A stretch of 64,000 nucleotides of DNA, taken from the NCBI GenBank assembly GCA_004352715.1, contig SCFE01000098.1, positions 973,436-1,037,435 on the forward strand. The letters are read 5' to 3'. The stretch is from Hofstenia miamia. Lineage: Eukaryota; Xenacoelomorpha; Acoela. This document shows positions 25,201-33,799 of this stretch, in pieces; position 1 is the stretch's first letter; each line of letters starts with the position of its first letter. The position numbers and the translations under genes were made by a program. The notes under the pieces are model-generated. The model saw only the letters and a list, made by a program, of their open reading frames with translations. It had not been told where the DNA came from and did not search any database.

Positions 25201-26627
25201 TTCTACACTCTTTCTATAAGAATCACATGCTCAAAATTTAAGTACTATTTAATAATCAACCAGAGACTTAAAGTATTAATTCTGAGATTTCTAAAATTCT
25301 AATATGCTGAGATGGTGGTAAATTTTCGGTTTCTTGTATTTTTATACTAACAATAATATTTCTTCTGTTTTTCATCTGTTCAAAGGTAAAGTTAGTAGGT
25401 AGTAGCCCAGGAAATTGTTTAGACATCGAGATAATTACTGCCTCCTAAGTTTTGTGTGTTTGAAAATGTTGTCCTTTCAAATAATGATATCTCTGATTCG
25501 CTCTTAAACATACTATTTGACCTGCAGAAATTTAAATCCTGTATAAATATTATAGGTTCATACTGAATGAATCATTAAGAATCATCGTTGTGTGTAATTG
25601 TTACAAAAATGAAAGAGTTTATTGTAACGTACCAACCATAAGTTGTGAACATCAGAAGACGTTGCATGGAATGGAATTAATGTAATTTACTTATTTTACA
25701 AGGTCATACAAGACGCTGTTTGCACTAAGATTAGTCAGTAAACCATTTAAATTATTTCCCACTGTTTGATGTGTTATACATTTATCGCTATATGATGTGA
25801 TGCATGATTATGGTTTTATTGTTTAAAATTTTGCTTCTCAGAGTAACGGGCGTAACAGACTTAGGATACATGTACGGACAAACCAACAGGCCTATTTTAT
25901 GAGTACTAACTACGGACCGGGCACGGGCCCTAAACCAGGTTATTACTTTCGCCACTAAATATTGACTTCTTATTACCCAGTGGTTAGATTTTGAGCTTGG
26001 AGTTTAACTCCTTTCACTGATATTATTCATGTTTTTTGTAGAAAAATGAATTTTTTCGTTTTGCAAACGTACAAAACATGAGAAAGTACCACCATAAAGA
26101 CGCTTAGTGGTGACACCGTAGCATTACCGTTACCGTTAACACTTTACCATTAACGGTTGATGGTAGCCGTTTACCAGTTCCATCTTTACAGTAAATGAAA
26201 AAAATTTTGATTAGGAATCAAACCGATTTTTTTTGAATTCCTAAACCATGGTCTATGAAGCGGAGTCTTGTGTATTTTTATTTCAGCATAAAGAATAGCA
26301 ATTCATTCTCGTACAACTATTTTGAAAGCCAGTGTTATACAATTGCTTACTTTTTCCAGGTATTCAAGACATGGTAGTTTGTTATTCATTTCTGTTCTAT
26401 AAAGTAGGATACTCTCTGCGTCTTTTAAAAACATGAAGTAAAGACAGTACTTTTTAAATGTGTATGAAATTATTAATGCAAAATCATTAGTTTTACATGT
26501 CTTTTGTGTAGCTGAAGAAGACGCAACTGTTGATGATGTTAAAGATTATGTTAGTGAGAAGAAAGGAGAAATAACTGAAACCAAAGAAGTTCCTCCACCT
26601 CCTCCTGAAACAGCTGTTCAAGATTAG
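1245..26627 (+). CDS. llgl: LLGL / lethal(2) giant larvae homologue, 5' truncated by window, 20 exons
   Basis: Cortical polarity protein of the Scribble-Dlg-Lgl group. The family antagonises aPKC/Par6 at the basolateral cortex and binds syntaxins. Exons read by hand: 1245-1371, 1449-1500, 8170-8318, 9774-9861, 9904-10140, 16734-16854, 17256-17399, 17868-17969, 18013-18172, 18216-18338, 19807-19977, 20322-20445, 20602-20741, 20789-20949, 21399-21498, 21677-21866, 21940-22137, 23090-24526, 24658-24695, 26512-26627. They sum to 3978 nt, every junction phase matches, and the frame ends at TAG 26625. Landmarks shared with animal LLGL proteins: SHSDG, IFSGGM, ALFVLLEEELV, WPITGG, TGHEDG, KWKGH, HGFGIFD, WAGTHAGTV, TAHEG, and a C-terminal VDDVKDY. 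The corresponding human segment is about 790 residues, so this protein is some 500 residues longer, nearly all in an acidic tail. The N-terminal exons lie upstream of the window. Confidence 0.96.
4825..4958. mobile_element. Short TTAA-flanked MITE
   Basis: TTAA (4821-4824), then TGGAGTTATTTCA at the left end. At the right end the complementary tgaaatgactcca is followed by TTAA (4959-4962). Interior is about 110 bases of AT-rich DNA with no coding. Terminal repeats plus a TTAA target fit a piggyBac- or Kolobok-type non-autonomous element. Confidence 0.6.
5325..5510. mobile_element. TTAA-flanked MITE with nested inverted repeats
   Basis: Starts GGGGGTGCCACACGGTTA and ends with the near complement taatcgtgtagcacccccT, flanked by TTAA at 5321-5324 and 5511-5514. 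Inside, the word ttgactatagtcaa and its relatives recur on both strands, so much of the element can fold. No coding capacity. Probable piggyBac/Kolobok-type MITE. Confidence 0.7.
8395..9700 (-). mobile_element. Degenerate hAT element in llgl intron
   Basis: The intron between the exons ending 8318 and starting 9774 holds remains of a hAT transposase on the minus strand (see 9163-9462) and further broken coding down to about 8600. Near both ends lie GAGCTNNAGC-like words (gagctctagc, ctcgagcc at 8400-8450; gctcgagc, ctcaagctcgag at 9650-9690), as expected for hAT subterminal repeats. The right end (about 9700) reads tagggccatgcaagcc on the minus strand, a plausible hAT terminus. The left terminus is not resolved. 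Confidence 0.6.
9163..9462 (-). pseudogene. hAT transposase fragment
   Basis: About 99 open codons. VSNPLADVFTRWSSTFKQW corresponds to the hAT block in which TRWNSTY follows the second catalytic region, and LWNLMESALTLLQ resembles the W-x-x-L-E-x-x-x-x-L-L stretch that follows it. More frames continue toward 8600 but are broken by stops and shifts. It is antisense to llgl and not functional. Confidence 0.6.
10261..10294. repeat. (AT)n microsatellite
   Basis: Thirty-four bases of uninterrupted AT dinucleotides. Confidence 0.95.
10581..10770. repeat. 96-bp perfect tandem duplication
   Basis: The unit starting cgacatttatctggtgtag at 10581 recurs at 10677 with no mismatch seen over about 94 bases. 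The lack of divergence means a recent duplication, or an assembly error. It lies inside an llgl intron. Confidence 0.92.
11293..11816. mobile_element. Non-autonomous hAT element with CCGC-rich subterminal repeats
   Basis: Left terminus TAGCGATGAACGCGAT; right terminus, read on the minus strand, TAGAGATGAGTGCGAT. Flanked by 8-bp near-identical target copies gtaaacac (11285-11292) and ctaaacac (11817-11824). Inside both ends the word ACCGCNAACCACCGCAAT is repeated, at 11350-11400 and 11725-11770. This is the kind of subterminal array hAT transposases bind. No coding. Confidence 0.8.
14335..14651. mobile_element. Non-autonomous hAT element
   Basis: Termini TAGGGTTGGCA (left) and, on the minus strand, TAGGGTTTGCA (right). 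The 8-bp flanks acgttgat and acattggt match at 6 of 8 positions. CAGTTAC / GTAACTG-like words are repeated near both ends (ccagttactaaccagttac at 14370-14395 and cagttaccaaaatttt near 14595). Confidence 0.65.
16734..18338 (+). CDS. llgl: llgl exons 6-10: propeller end and aPKC-phosphorylation hinge
   Basis: Exons 16734-16854, 17256-17399, 17868-17969, 18013-18172 and 18216-18338. The first continues straight after TGHEDGNVR with FWEINNG. Exon 10 encodes the polybasic hinge KSLKDSIRNSFRRLKKPK, whose serine codons start at 18254, 18266 and 18278. The family's known aPKC target serines have the same i, i+4, i+8 spacing (human KSLKKSLRQSFRR). In the family the basic residues bind plasma-membrane phosphoinositides, and phosphorylation releases the protein from the cortex. 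All three serines and flanking Arg/Lys are intact, so aPKC control is likely conserved. Confidence 0.95.
18339..19806 (+). other. llgl intron with degenerate ATAACGACC repeats
   Basis: Non-coding. The words tataacgacc, tataatgacc and taatagcgacc recur at 18810-18825 and 19108-19160, and cagtatataactttataaacgac stands near 18780. This resembles the ends of pogo/Tigger-type elements, but I cannot define clean termini. A frame of about 109 codons at 19106-19435 inside it has no family features. Confidence 0.4.
19807..20445 (+). CDS. llgl: llgl exons 11-12: Glu/Lys-rich inter-propeller linker
   Basis: Exons 19807-19977 and 20322-20445. Exon 11 is 57 codons of almost pure E, K, T, P and A, for example EEPKEETPKTDEEK, and is presumably disordered. 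Exon 12 (EETAASPQAETSTS..., then DKTLASTVR) leads back into the conserved VRC strand of the second propeller. The donor after exon 11 is unusual (gttggg instead of gtaag) but is the only GT keeping the phase, so this junction is the least certain in the gene. Skipping exon 11 alone (171 nt, both flanking introns phase 1) would keep the frame, so alternative splicing is possible. Confidence 0.85.
20602..22137 (+). CDS. llgl: llgl exons 13-17: second beta-propeller
   Basis: Exons 20602-20741, 20789-20949, 21399-21498, 21677-21866 and 21940-22137. They read CVTFANTFLRSS, WAGTHAGTVIAY, HHHAPVVAMYVLD, LVCSEEQIKMFSLP, KLTAHEGIKVRK, LACLSNLGGVHVYSLPG and GLYLKSNHEFRRFS. These match in order the human strings ADTFLRDG, WAGTNSGSVFAY, APVVAIAVLD, IASEEQFKVFTLP, KLTAHEGCRVRK, ACLTNLGDVHVFSVPG and FYLISPSEFERFS. 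The last exon turns into an acidic, Pro/Glu/Lys-rich segment that opens the extended tail. Confidence 0.95.
23090..24526 (+). CDS. llgl: llgl exon 18: giant acidic tail exon (479 codons)
   Basis: A 1437-nt exon with acceptor ttaatag and donor gttagt, fully open and in phase with both neighbours. Composition is dominated by E, D, T, V, S and K, with hardly any aromatic residues or Cys. It is intrinsically disordered by inspection. Loose repeats such as DEP, VES/VEKHES and NEP recur but no strict period. Vertebrate and fly LLGL have nothing of comparable length here, so this is a lineage-specific expansion between the second propeller and the C-terminal motif. It is real coding sequence: there are no stops in 1.4 kb of AT-rich DNA, and conserved family sequence lies on both sides. 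Confidence 0.93.
24658..26627 (+). CDS. llgl: llgl exons 19-20: C-terminal motif and stop
   Basis: Exons 24658-24695 (38 nt) and 26512-26627. The last exon encodes EEDATVDDVKDYVSEKKGE, matching the family's C-terminal VTVEDVKDFL motif, then a short Pro run (VPPPPPE) and TAG at 26625. The tiny exon 19 is supported by acceptor ttttttag, donor gtgagt, and correct phase on both sides. The final intron is 1.8 kb. Confidence 0.92.
24696..26511 (+). other. llgl last intron
   Basis: Non-coding. Near 25855-25945 and 26115-26180 there are CG-richer words (acgggc, ggaccgggc, accgttaacg) that look like remnants of hAT subterminal repeats. Clean termini were not found. Confidence 0.5.
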
Positions 26628-26970
26628 AAGTATGTTAGTTATTTCTTTCAAATCAAATGGATAAATTATCGTTTGTTGTATACAGTTTTATGCATTAACT
26701 AACCTACCAGCCATAAAACATAGTCTGATATAATTCATATTTTAAATCACGTCCTAGTGTAGTTTTGTAATTTTATTGAGTTTTTTAGTTAATTTGTTGT
26801 AAATGCGTGATTAGTCATAATAATTATATTCAACTTCGACTAACTTATGCTCTACTTTAAAAGTATGTACCATTTAAGAACCATGTAGGACAATTCTAGA
26901 GTTTGTTCGTGAACAAGTTCTTGCCAATTTATATTAATATCCAGTTTTTTTAATTTGGCGTAAAAAATTC

Positions 26971-26976
26971 AATAAA
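26971..26976 (+). terminator. Candidate llgl polyadenylation signal
   Basis: AATAAA about 345 bases after the llgl stop codon, in an AT-rich 3' UTR without other reading frames. It is the first exact AATAAA I see after the stop. Confidence 0.6.
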
Positions 26977-27572
26977 CGATTTTAAATTTCCTTTATTTTA
27001 AATATATTTGACCTAATACAGTAAGTTTCAGATTCGTCAAAATATAATTTCAAAATTCGTATTCGGATTCAAAGATAATTTGTGGATTCATGAACTTATA
27101 TACATGACTCCCAAAAGTTAAGACAAAATTAGACTAAAATGACAAAAAACGACTAAAATATGTGAAGTTGACTCTAACTAGAAAACCTCTTTCTCTGTTA
27201 CTGCTGTTATTGGTTGCAAAAGTAAAGTTAACTTCTTCACAACTGTGCAAAATGGAAAAAATCCCAATCACCAGAACAGCTCATCCTAACGACCACATCA
27301 ATATCATATCCAGTATTTTCAATGGAAGTATTGCACTATAAGATGTTCAAAAGGATTATCCAATAATGAGCTTTGTAAACTAATGCAAAACCTTAGCTCA
27401 CAAGGCAATTATAATATGCTTAAAGCAGCAGAAAATTATATTTGCTGTTGCAATTAACAGCATCTGCTTTTACCACCCCTGATTATTTTGATTTCGTATA
27501 TTCGATAGAAATCAAGTTCACTTTTATTGATTTAGGATACGGATGCCTTTGTGGGGTTTTCCTTTAGCAGAT
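26977..27572. other. Intergenic, downstream of llgl
   Basis: AT-rich non-coding DNA between the llgl polyadenylation signal and a hAT element. I see no gene here. Confidence 0.6.
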
Positions 27573-27580
27573 GTCTGGAC

Positions 27581-28385
27581 CAGGGTGGGAAACGGGTCAA
27601 CCCGACCCGCGGGTCGGGTCAAGACATAGACGGGTCGGGTCAGAGGTCCTATATATAGTTATCATTAACCTGATTTGAAAAAATATTTCAACTTGAGATC
27701 AATACAGGTAGTAAATATGCTAACACTGTTGGTGACGAGGCTTGGTTTGGTAGGAAAACATTGAGTTCTGATTTGTGTAAAGTGTACGATATTAGAAAAT
27801 CAAATTTGAAAGAAGACATCATTGAAGCGATATCACATGAAACTATCTCAGCTGTAACAGACGTTGGACAGATTCAGTTAAAAATCGGTCTTTCTTAGAT
27901 TACAGCGTTGTTTATCTTCGACCGAATACCTGGAATTTCCATGTTGTAATTTTGTGAATGAAAATGTCACCGTTAAATATGACGATCCTCTACACAACTG
28001 GCAGCTTAAAATAAATAAACTTCAGTCTCTAGCTAAAGTTGCAAGGAAGTTTTTTGTCATTCAGGCCAGTAGTGCACTATCTGAACAACATTTTAGCATT
28101 GGTGGAAGAACTTTGGCAGCCTTAAGAAATAATTTAGGGAGTAAAACATTTGAATCCTTAGTATTCCTAAAGATTAATGGATTTTAGTTATTTTTGTATT
28201 GTATTATTCTAGTTATTCTATTCGATAGGGTTGGGTGACGGGTAGGTTCAGACGGGTCGTGTCGTGGTTCACTGTTTGATGGGACGGGTCGGGTCCCTCG
28301 TCAATAGCAAACGGCTGGGTCGTGGGTTGGTAGCAAACGGACCGGGCCGGGTAACGGGTAATAAAGTGACCCGTTTCCCACCCTT
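27581..28385 (+). mobile_element. Internally deleted hAT transposon with 8-bp target duplication
   Basis: Left end CAGGGTGGGAAACGGGTCA. The right end, read on the minus strand, is AAGGGTGGGAAACGGGTCA, differing only at the first base. Flanks gtctggac (27573-27580) and gtctgggc (28386-28393) are an 8-bp target duplication with one change. Arrays of GACGGGTCGGGTC / GACCCG words lie inside both ends, at 27598-27645 and 28228-28370. At 805 bp it is far shorter than an autonomous hAT and keeps only the 3' part of a transposase frame. Confidence 0.9.
27700..28187 (+). pseudogene. hAT transposase remnant, C-terminal dimerisation domain
   Basis: The 77-codon open stretch 27954-28187 ends with LAKVARKFFVIQASSALSEQ, then HFSIGGR and LVFLKIN. 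This is the hAT C-terminal (hATC) signature: LAxxAR...L, PASSAxSER-FSxGG, LxFLKxN. Upstream 27700-27900 (TVGDEAWFGRKTLSSDLC...) appears in another frame before a stop near 27898. The ends of the gene and the catalytic core are missing, so it is dead. Confidence 0.8.
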
Positions 28386-31300
28386 GTCTGGGCGGCTCTA
28401 AATACGCACCTGGATGCTAATATTTGTTTTAAAATTGGATTGCTCTTAACTTATTTTAGCGCATTGAAAACGGTACTTAATGTTTCTGTTTAGGAATGTA
28501 GAAACGTCTCAACGCATGTTCGTCCTGCGGACTTGTTTTAACTGCTTTCTAGTGAAGAGTCTTAGTAGTTTGTGCTTTCTGGTCATATCTGATTAGAAAC
28601 GTGCTGATTTTTATTTTTGCAGTGTTCCTTTGCGCGGTAAATTGTGTGAATTTTTGAGCATTGCTTTGTATTGTAATGATATAAATTTTGAAAGTGTTCT
28701 GTGCTCTAGTGACAATATTCAATTGCTGGTGCAAAGGTTACGTGGCCTACGATTAGGAAAATTTTGGTTAAGATGTGCATGTAGTATTGTATTATAGGTA
28801 TTATTTTTCTAGTGTTGCTTCATTTTTATAAATTAAATAAATTAGTCTTCTTACACTTACTTATCAAAAAAATTTAACGGTTAAACTAAGTTTGGGGTAA
28901 TTTTTTACCCCAAAAACAACTAAAATTAGGATTTTGAGCTCAAATCAAATAGGAAGAACCTGATATTTTTAACTTTTCCACATTTTTAAGTACTTTTTTG
29001 TCTGCAAAATATGGGAGCCATCCTAACTTTGCATTAGATTCAACAAAAACAATAGTCTAAGTTTGGGGTAACTTTGTTATCCCAAATGAAATCAGCTTAA
29101 AACTCTTGCTTTATAATGATTGCTAGTTTTTTCTAATAATGCCACGCTTAAAAACCCTAATTTTGCATATTCAAAGTTCTACTAGCTATATTAGGAAGAG
29201 GAAGTGCATTGGGAACTGCTGCGAAAAAATTGAAAATAATTCATTTAATTCACATTTGCTTAATAACTTCGTCAAACTAATTTAGCAAATTATTTTCGCA
29301 CAATATTTATGTAGTTTGTTAGAATTAGTAGATTACGCCAATGGAAAGAAAATGTTTCAACATCAATTACTGTGCTCATTATTTGTTTACAGCCGAGGGG
29401 AAGGTGTCATTCACCCCTCTTTTAAAAAACCTAAGCATGCCTCTGATACCTGGTGCTTTGTAATTTTTTTTTGAAAATTTTACCAAGCATAAAGTCAATC
29501 ATCCATTTTACAAAGAAGTCGATAAAGAGTGAGACATGACAGTTATAAATGCACACAACACAATTGTGAAATGACTCAAAATAAAATGAATATTAATAAA
29601 AATCCAAATAAAAGCTAATTGATATGTTGAATCATCCCCTAGCAATGGTGTTTGTTGCTTACTTGGGGCTACAAGTATCTTTATCAATGACTACAGCACT
29701 GGTTTGAATTTTTGTGCATTTTTGATGGCCTGTTGATGAGATTGAAAGACATTGATAGTGTGTTAACAACACAGATTAAATTCCAAAATGGGTTAAATTT
29801 TATGTTCTGTTTTAAACAACACTTGTTTGCTGTAACAGCTTGCAGCAGTGCTGTTGGGAGCCCTGCTGATTTCATAATACAAAAATTGTAAACTCGGCAA
29901 AATTTTGTGGGACGGATTCATTTAGAGATAAATTGAATTGGTTGGAAGCACTTAGACCCTGCTTAAGTATTTATTTGATTGTATATAATAGCTGGAGTTC
30001 ATAAGGTAAATGATTGCAACTTAGAAAAACGAGATTCGCCAGTTTTTGGGTTAGCATGATGAAGAAAAGATTTGTGTTAATGAAGCGACTTTCTAAATCA
30101 TGGTGAATGAAATGATAGTGATAAATGTAGTCCAATTTGTAATGAGACTTTTCGTCAAACAAATCACTTCTATCTTCATCCTAACCTGACAATCAATAAG
30201 TATTAGAATTTCGCGATTGTGTTTAAATATATTAGTCGACTTTGGGGCAGGCAAATTTGCACAAAATTATGTGAGCGGGTACGAAGGTATCAATTATAGT
30301 TAATTATAGAAAATATTAAGTGATTTGCGTTGTAGAAATATTGATATTTCGTTGTACACATGGTTCTTACAGGCAAGTTTAATTTTGATGGAAAGCTGTC
30401 ACAATTAGACATATTCTTTGATTTTGTCAAAATATATATGTGAATAATTATTACAGTTAACTCCTGTCTAGTTCAAAATACAAGATATATGGGGTGAGCA
30501 GATTAACATATCCCTTGTCTAAATTAAGCAAATTACTAAGCATTTAACCCAATTTCTCTTTCCTTTCCTATTGTATGTTTACAGCAGAAAAAACTAATTG
30601 AAATAACTGAGGGGAAATTAAGCACAAAATTTTTACTTTCCAAGTCTAATTCAGCCTGAAATTTTATTTACTGAACCAAATGCATTCAAAAATTCTGGTA
30701 AGTGGTTCAAGTTTCTTGAAAGTGTGAGCCTTGGATCAAAAGTTTTCATTATAAAAATATCCTGCAAATTAAAATTTGACTTTTATGCAAAGCGTCTAAA
30801 AATTGTTTTTGCTTAAAATCTAAAGAAGGAATTTACAAATGTTCAATGTAAAAATCTATTTATTCAATTTTGAGTGCTTTTAAATTTAGGTAACTTTGTT
30901 ACCCCATACTTCGTTTAACCCAAATTTATTTTAACATTGCTCAACCATTAAGTGAGCATTCAACAATGATTTAACCAGTAGATTTAACAAGAAAGTACAA
31001 TTTTAGCAAAAAATACATATAAATTAGACCTTTGAATTATATTTTTTTATTTGATCATCAAATTGCTAAAAGTAGCATTTTTTAATACCTGGATGGTACT
31101 AAGTTAATTGCTCTTAAATTTTTATGCTCATGAATAAATAAATTTGCTTAAAGCAAAATCGTTCTTGGTGAAAAAAAGAAATAATACAACAATGTATATA
31201 GGTGAATAAACCAATACTGTATATAATATTGTTTAAAGCAAAAACACGTATGATGGAAGGAGAAAATATTACAACATTGTATATATAAAATAAAATATTG

Positions 31301-31623
31301 AAAAAAGTAATGACGCACCTTGTTAATCTGTGTGGAGATGTATTTGAAATCATTAGCCCAGTTCGCTTTTTTCTTTTGAAGTAACCTGAAAGCAGTGAGT
31401 TGATTAGTTACAAATTGATATTTTAACATTAAAATAAAAAATGCAGTTGAATTCACTACTCCAAAAACCATTAGTGACTTCAATATCTGATCTGTAACCG
31501 ATTCATGTTGTACTTTATTGTTATATGGTAATAAACAAATCTTTTTAAACTGAAACCATCTTTAATTGATGTAAAACATGCTTTAAATTGTGTCTACATC
31601 CTTGAAAAACAGTGTATGACATG
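28386..31623. other. Intergenic AT-rich stretch with three GGGGTAAC hairpin motifs
   Basis: No convincing gene. The short palindromic word GGGGTAA...TTACCCC occurs at 28891-28914 (perfect hairpin with TTTT loop), 29062-29086 and 30888-30906. The last two share the loop CTTTG. Other reading frames here are short, AT-rich and featureless. Confidence 0.5.
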
Positions 31624-31816
31624 TAAAATAGAACAAAGTATAAAGAAACTTTGTAAACATCATCACTATTTTAAAAATTAATTTTATTTTAAGAGCCGTT
31701 ACACCTCTCGAACAACCCATTTTTGACAGAAACCAAAAAAACCAAATCGTCGCAAACTGACGCTTAAATTAAACAATTTGATTGGCTAATATTAATATAT
31801 AAAATAAACCTGTCGC
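31624..31816. repeat. First copy of a 193-bp perfect direct repeat, ending at a single N
   Basis: Identical by eye to 32061-32253. This copy stops exactly at the N at 31817, and the second copy starts right after the N at 32060. The boundary pattern points to redundant contig ends, not biology. Confidence 0.9.
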
Positions 31817-31817
31817 N

Positions 31818-32059
31818 GAAGAATCACATAGACAGAAGAGTAGAAGTAAGTGATAAGTGTAGGCTATAATAATAATAATAATAATCAATGACTTTATTTA
31901 GCCGCTGAAGGCATACACAACAAGAAATAAAAACAAGTCAAGTTTTACGGCAGCGAGGACAGTCACAGGAGATGAAATAGGAGCAAATGGAAGAGTAGGC
32001 GAAGTTGGAGAAGGGCTCAGCAAAGAGGAAAGCCATCAAAGATTTCTTGAAGCTCGGTG
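31818..32059 (-). mobile_element. LINE 3' end with (ATT)n tail, between single Ns
   Basis: Read on the minus strand the 242-bp segment ends AATAAAGTCATTGATTATT followed by repeated ATT units. That is the typical 3' tail of many animal LINEs. Its composition differs from its surroundings, and it is bounded by single Ns and by the 193-bp repeat copies. It may be an allele-specific insertion or a misplaced contig. Confidence 0.5.
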
Positions 32060-32060
32060 N

Positions 32061-32253
32061 TAAAATAGAACAAAGTATAAAGAAACTTTGTAAACATCAT
32101 CACTATTTTAAAAATTAATTTTATTTTAAGAGCCGTTACACCTCTCGAACAACCCATTTTTGACAGAAACCAAAAAAACCAAATCGTCGCAAACTGACGC
32201 TTAAATTAAACAATTTGATTGGCTAATATTAATATATAAAATAAACCTGTCGC
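32061..32253. repeat. Second copy of the 193-bp direct repeat
   Basis: Matches 31624-31816 without visible difference, and contains the left end of the TTAA element at 32130. Confidence 0.9.
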
Positions 32254-32539
32254 ACGAAGTTCATTTTTGAAAATTTTCATCCAAGCCGAAGTTATGGTAG
32301 AATTGTCGTGTAACTGCAGAAAAGGTAGATGTGTCCGTTGTAGTGGGTGTTATAGATGTGGATGCACTTGTGAGAAACTTTTCGAAAAATTAACTTTTTT
32401 TAGAATTTCAAATTGTTTCGAGGGTTTTAGATGTATACCTTAAAACCTATCAACCCGGTTTAGTTCTTACTGACACTTCGATTTAAAATTATCTGTCATC
32501 TGGTAGAAAAAATGGGTTGGTCGAGAGGTGTAACGGCTC
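32130..32539 (+). mobile_element. Kolobok-like TTAA element carrying a Cys-rich frame
   Basis: Left terminus GAGCCGTTACACCTCTCGA; the right terminus, on the minus strand, is the same 19 bases. Flanked by TTAA (32126-32129 and 32540-32543). Beyond the first 19 bases the ends remain similar (ACAACCCATTTTT / CCAACCCATTTTTT). A TTAA target with purine-purine termini (GA) suits the Kolobok superfamily; piggyBac termini normally start CC. At 410 bp it is non-autonomous, yet it contains the short frame 32294-32443. Confidence 0.75.
32294..32443 (+). CDS. Tiny cysteine-rich reading frame inside the TTAA element
   Basis: Forty-nine codons from ATG 32294 to TAA. Cysteines at residues 6, 8, 13, 16, 19, 22, 24 and 26 give the pattern C-x-C-x4-C-x2-C-x2-C-x2-C-x-C-x-C, interspersed with Arg/Lys. 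This recalls CXC (tesmin/TSO1-type) zinc-binding modules or metallothionein. It may be the remnant of the parental transposon's DNA-binding domain, not a free-standing gene. Starting ATG and expression are unproven. Confidence 0.4.
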   Translation: MVELSCNCRKGRCVRCSGCYRCGCTCEKLFEKLTFFRISNCFEGFRCIP

Positions 32540-32949
32540 TTAATATTATTTATTGTATATTTTTTAGTAAATTTATTTTTTCAAGTTAACTATTTTGTTA
32601 ATATATTTTTGCAATTTATTTCTTTGCTAAGAATTGCTTTGAATTAGTGTTGACCAAAATCAAATCACTGTTGAAATGCATCAGACATTTGTGGTAATTG
32701 AAAGATAATGAATTTATTACTGATGTTGTCAATATGTGTTCTCTCCCAACATCAAATTAATTGTTATCCATTGTTGAAGGAGTTGCCTTTTTTTAAGGCT
32801 ATGAAAGAAGAAATTCTCTTTTTGATAATCTTTATTTATTTGTAATTTAGTTTCTTTACACATTGCATTGATAATGTTTTTCTTAACAAATCAAGTGTTT
32901 CCAGGAAATTTGTATTGATGTTAGTAATATTAAACATGTACAAGTGACT

Positions 32950-33790
32950 GGAGTGTTTTTGGTGTATTCTTTGAATTGGTGATCAAGAAGTAAACATATT
33001 TTGAAAGATACACTCAAAAGGCTTACTTCACTCGCCTTTTGAGCCTTTTCCCATTGAGAAAATTTTGATCTGGACATTCTTTTGGTGTATCCTTTGAACT
33101 TAGTATCAAACAAATTGTGATTTAATAAAATAACGCCAAAGGGCTTGCTATGCTGGCCTTTTGGGGCCTTTGTTCTCATTGAAAATGGGATTTTTTTAGC
33201 TTCACAGTTAAAATAGCAACGTTAGTTGTTTTCTTAGTTGTACTATAAATATTTTGAGTTTGCATTAACATCACTATTTGATTGTGTTCAATGTTTCTCA
33301 CTGTTCATTATTTATGTTTAATTAATATCCTACATTGGACATAATGTTGTTAGAGTATTATGAATTGGGTTTAGCTAATATTTCTTTAGCTTCACAGCTA
33401 AAATAGCAATGTTAGTTGTTTCTTAGTTGTACTATGAATAGGCAGAGTTTGCAATAATGTCTCCATTTGATTGTTTAATGGTAAACCAAGAAATGTTTTG
33501 ATATTGCTCCAGATTCCTGGTCTCCCTTGAGTAATTTACTCAAGTAATAACTGCTTAGGAGCAGGGCTATAATGAGAGAGCTGAATCTCACTCATTGTTG
33601 CCCGGCTAATTCTACACTTACTACATAATAAATTCTTTAAATGGTAAACTAAATAATTTTTTAAAGATTTCTATATAAATAGTCCCTCTTGAGTAAGGTG
33701 CTTATGCATTAACTGCTCAAGAGAAATGGTCTTATAAAGCTGACCCCATTGATTGTTGCCAGTATATTTCTACAATGACTTAAGAAACTT
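32950..33790. repeat. Chain of diverged direct repeats
   Basis: Three successive pairs. (1) 32958-33060 and 33080-33185: TTTGGTGTAT(T/C)CTTTGAA, later GCCTTTTG-GCCTTT and CATTGA-AAA. (2) 33199-33295 and 33388-33480: AGCTTCACAG(T/C)TAAAATAGC, then GTTAGTTGTTT. (3) 33525-33610 and 33682-33765: CCCTCTTGAGTAA-like start, TAACTGCT, ATTGTTGCC. Each pair is about 75-90% similar by eye. No reading frame runs through them. Confidence 0.65.
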
Positions 33791-33799
33791 TTTCATTCA

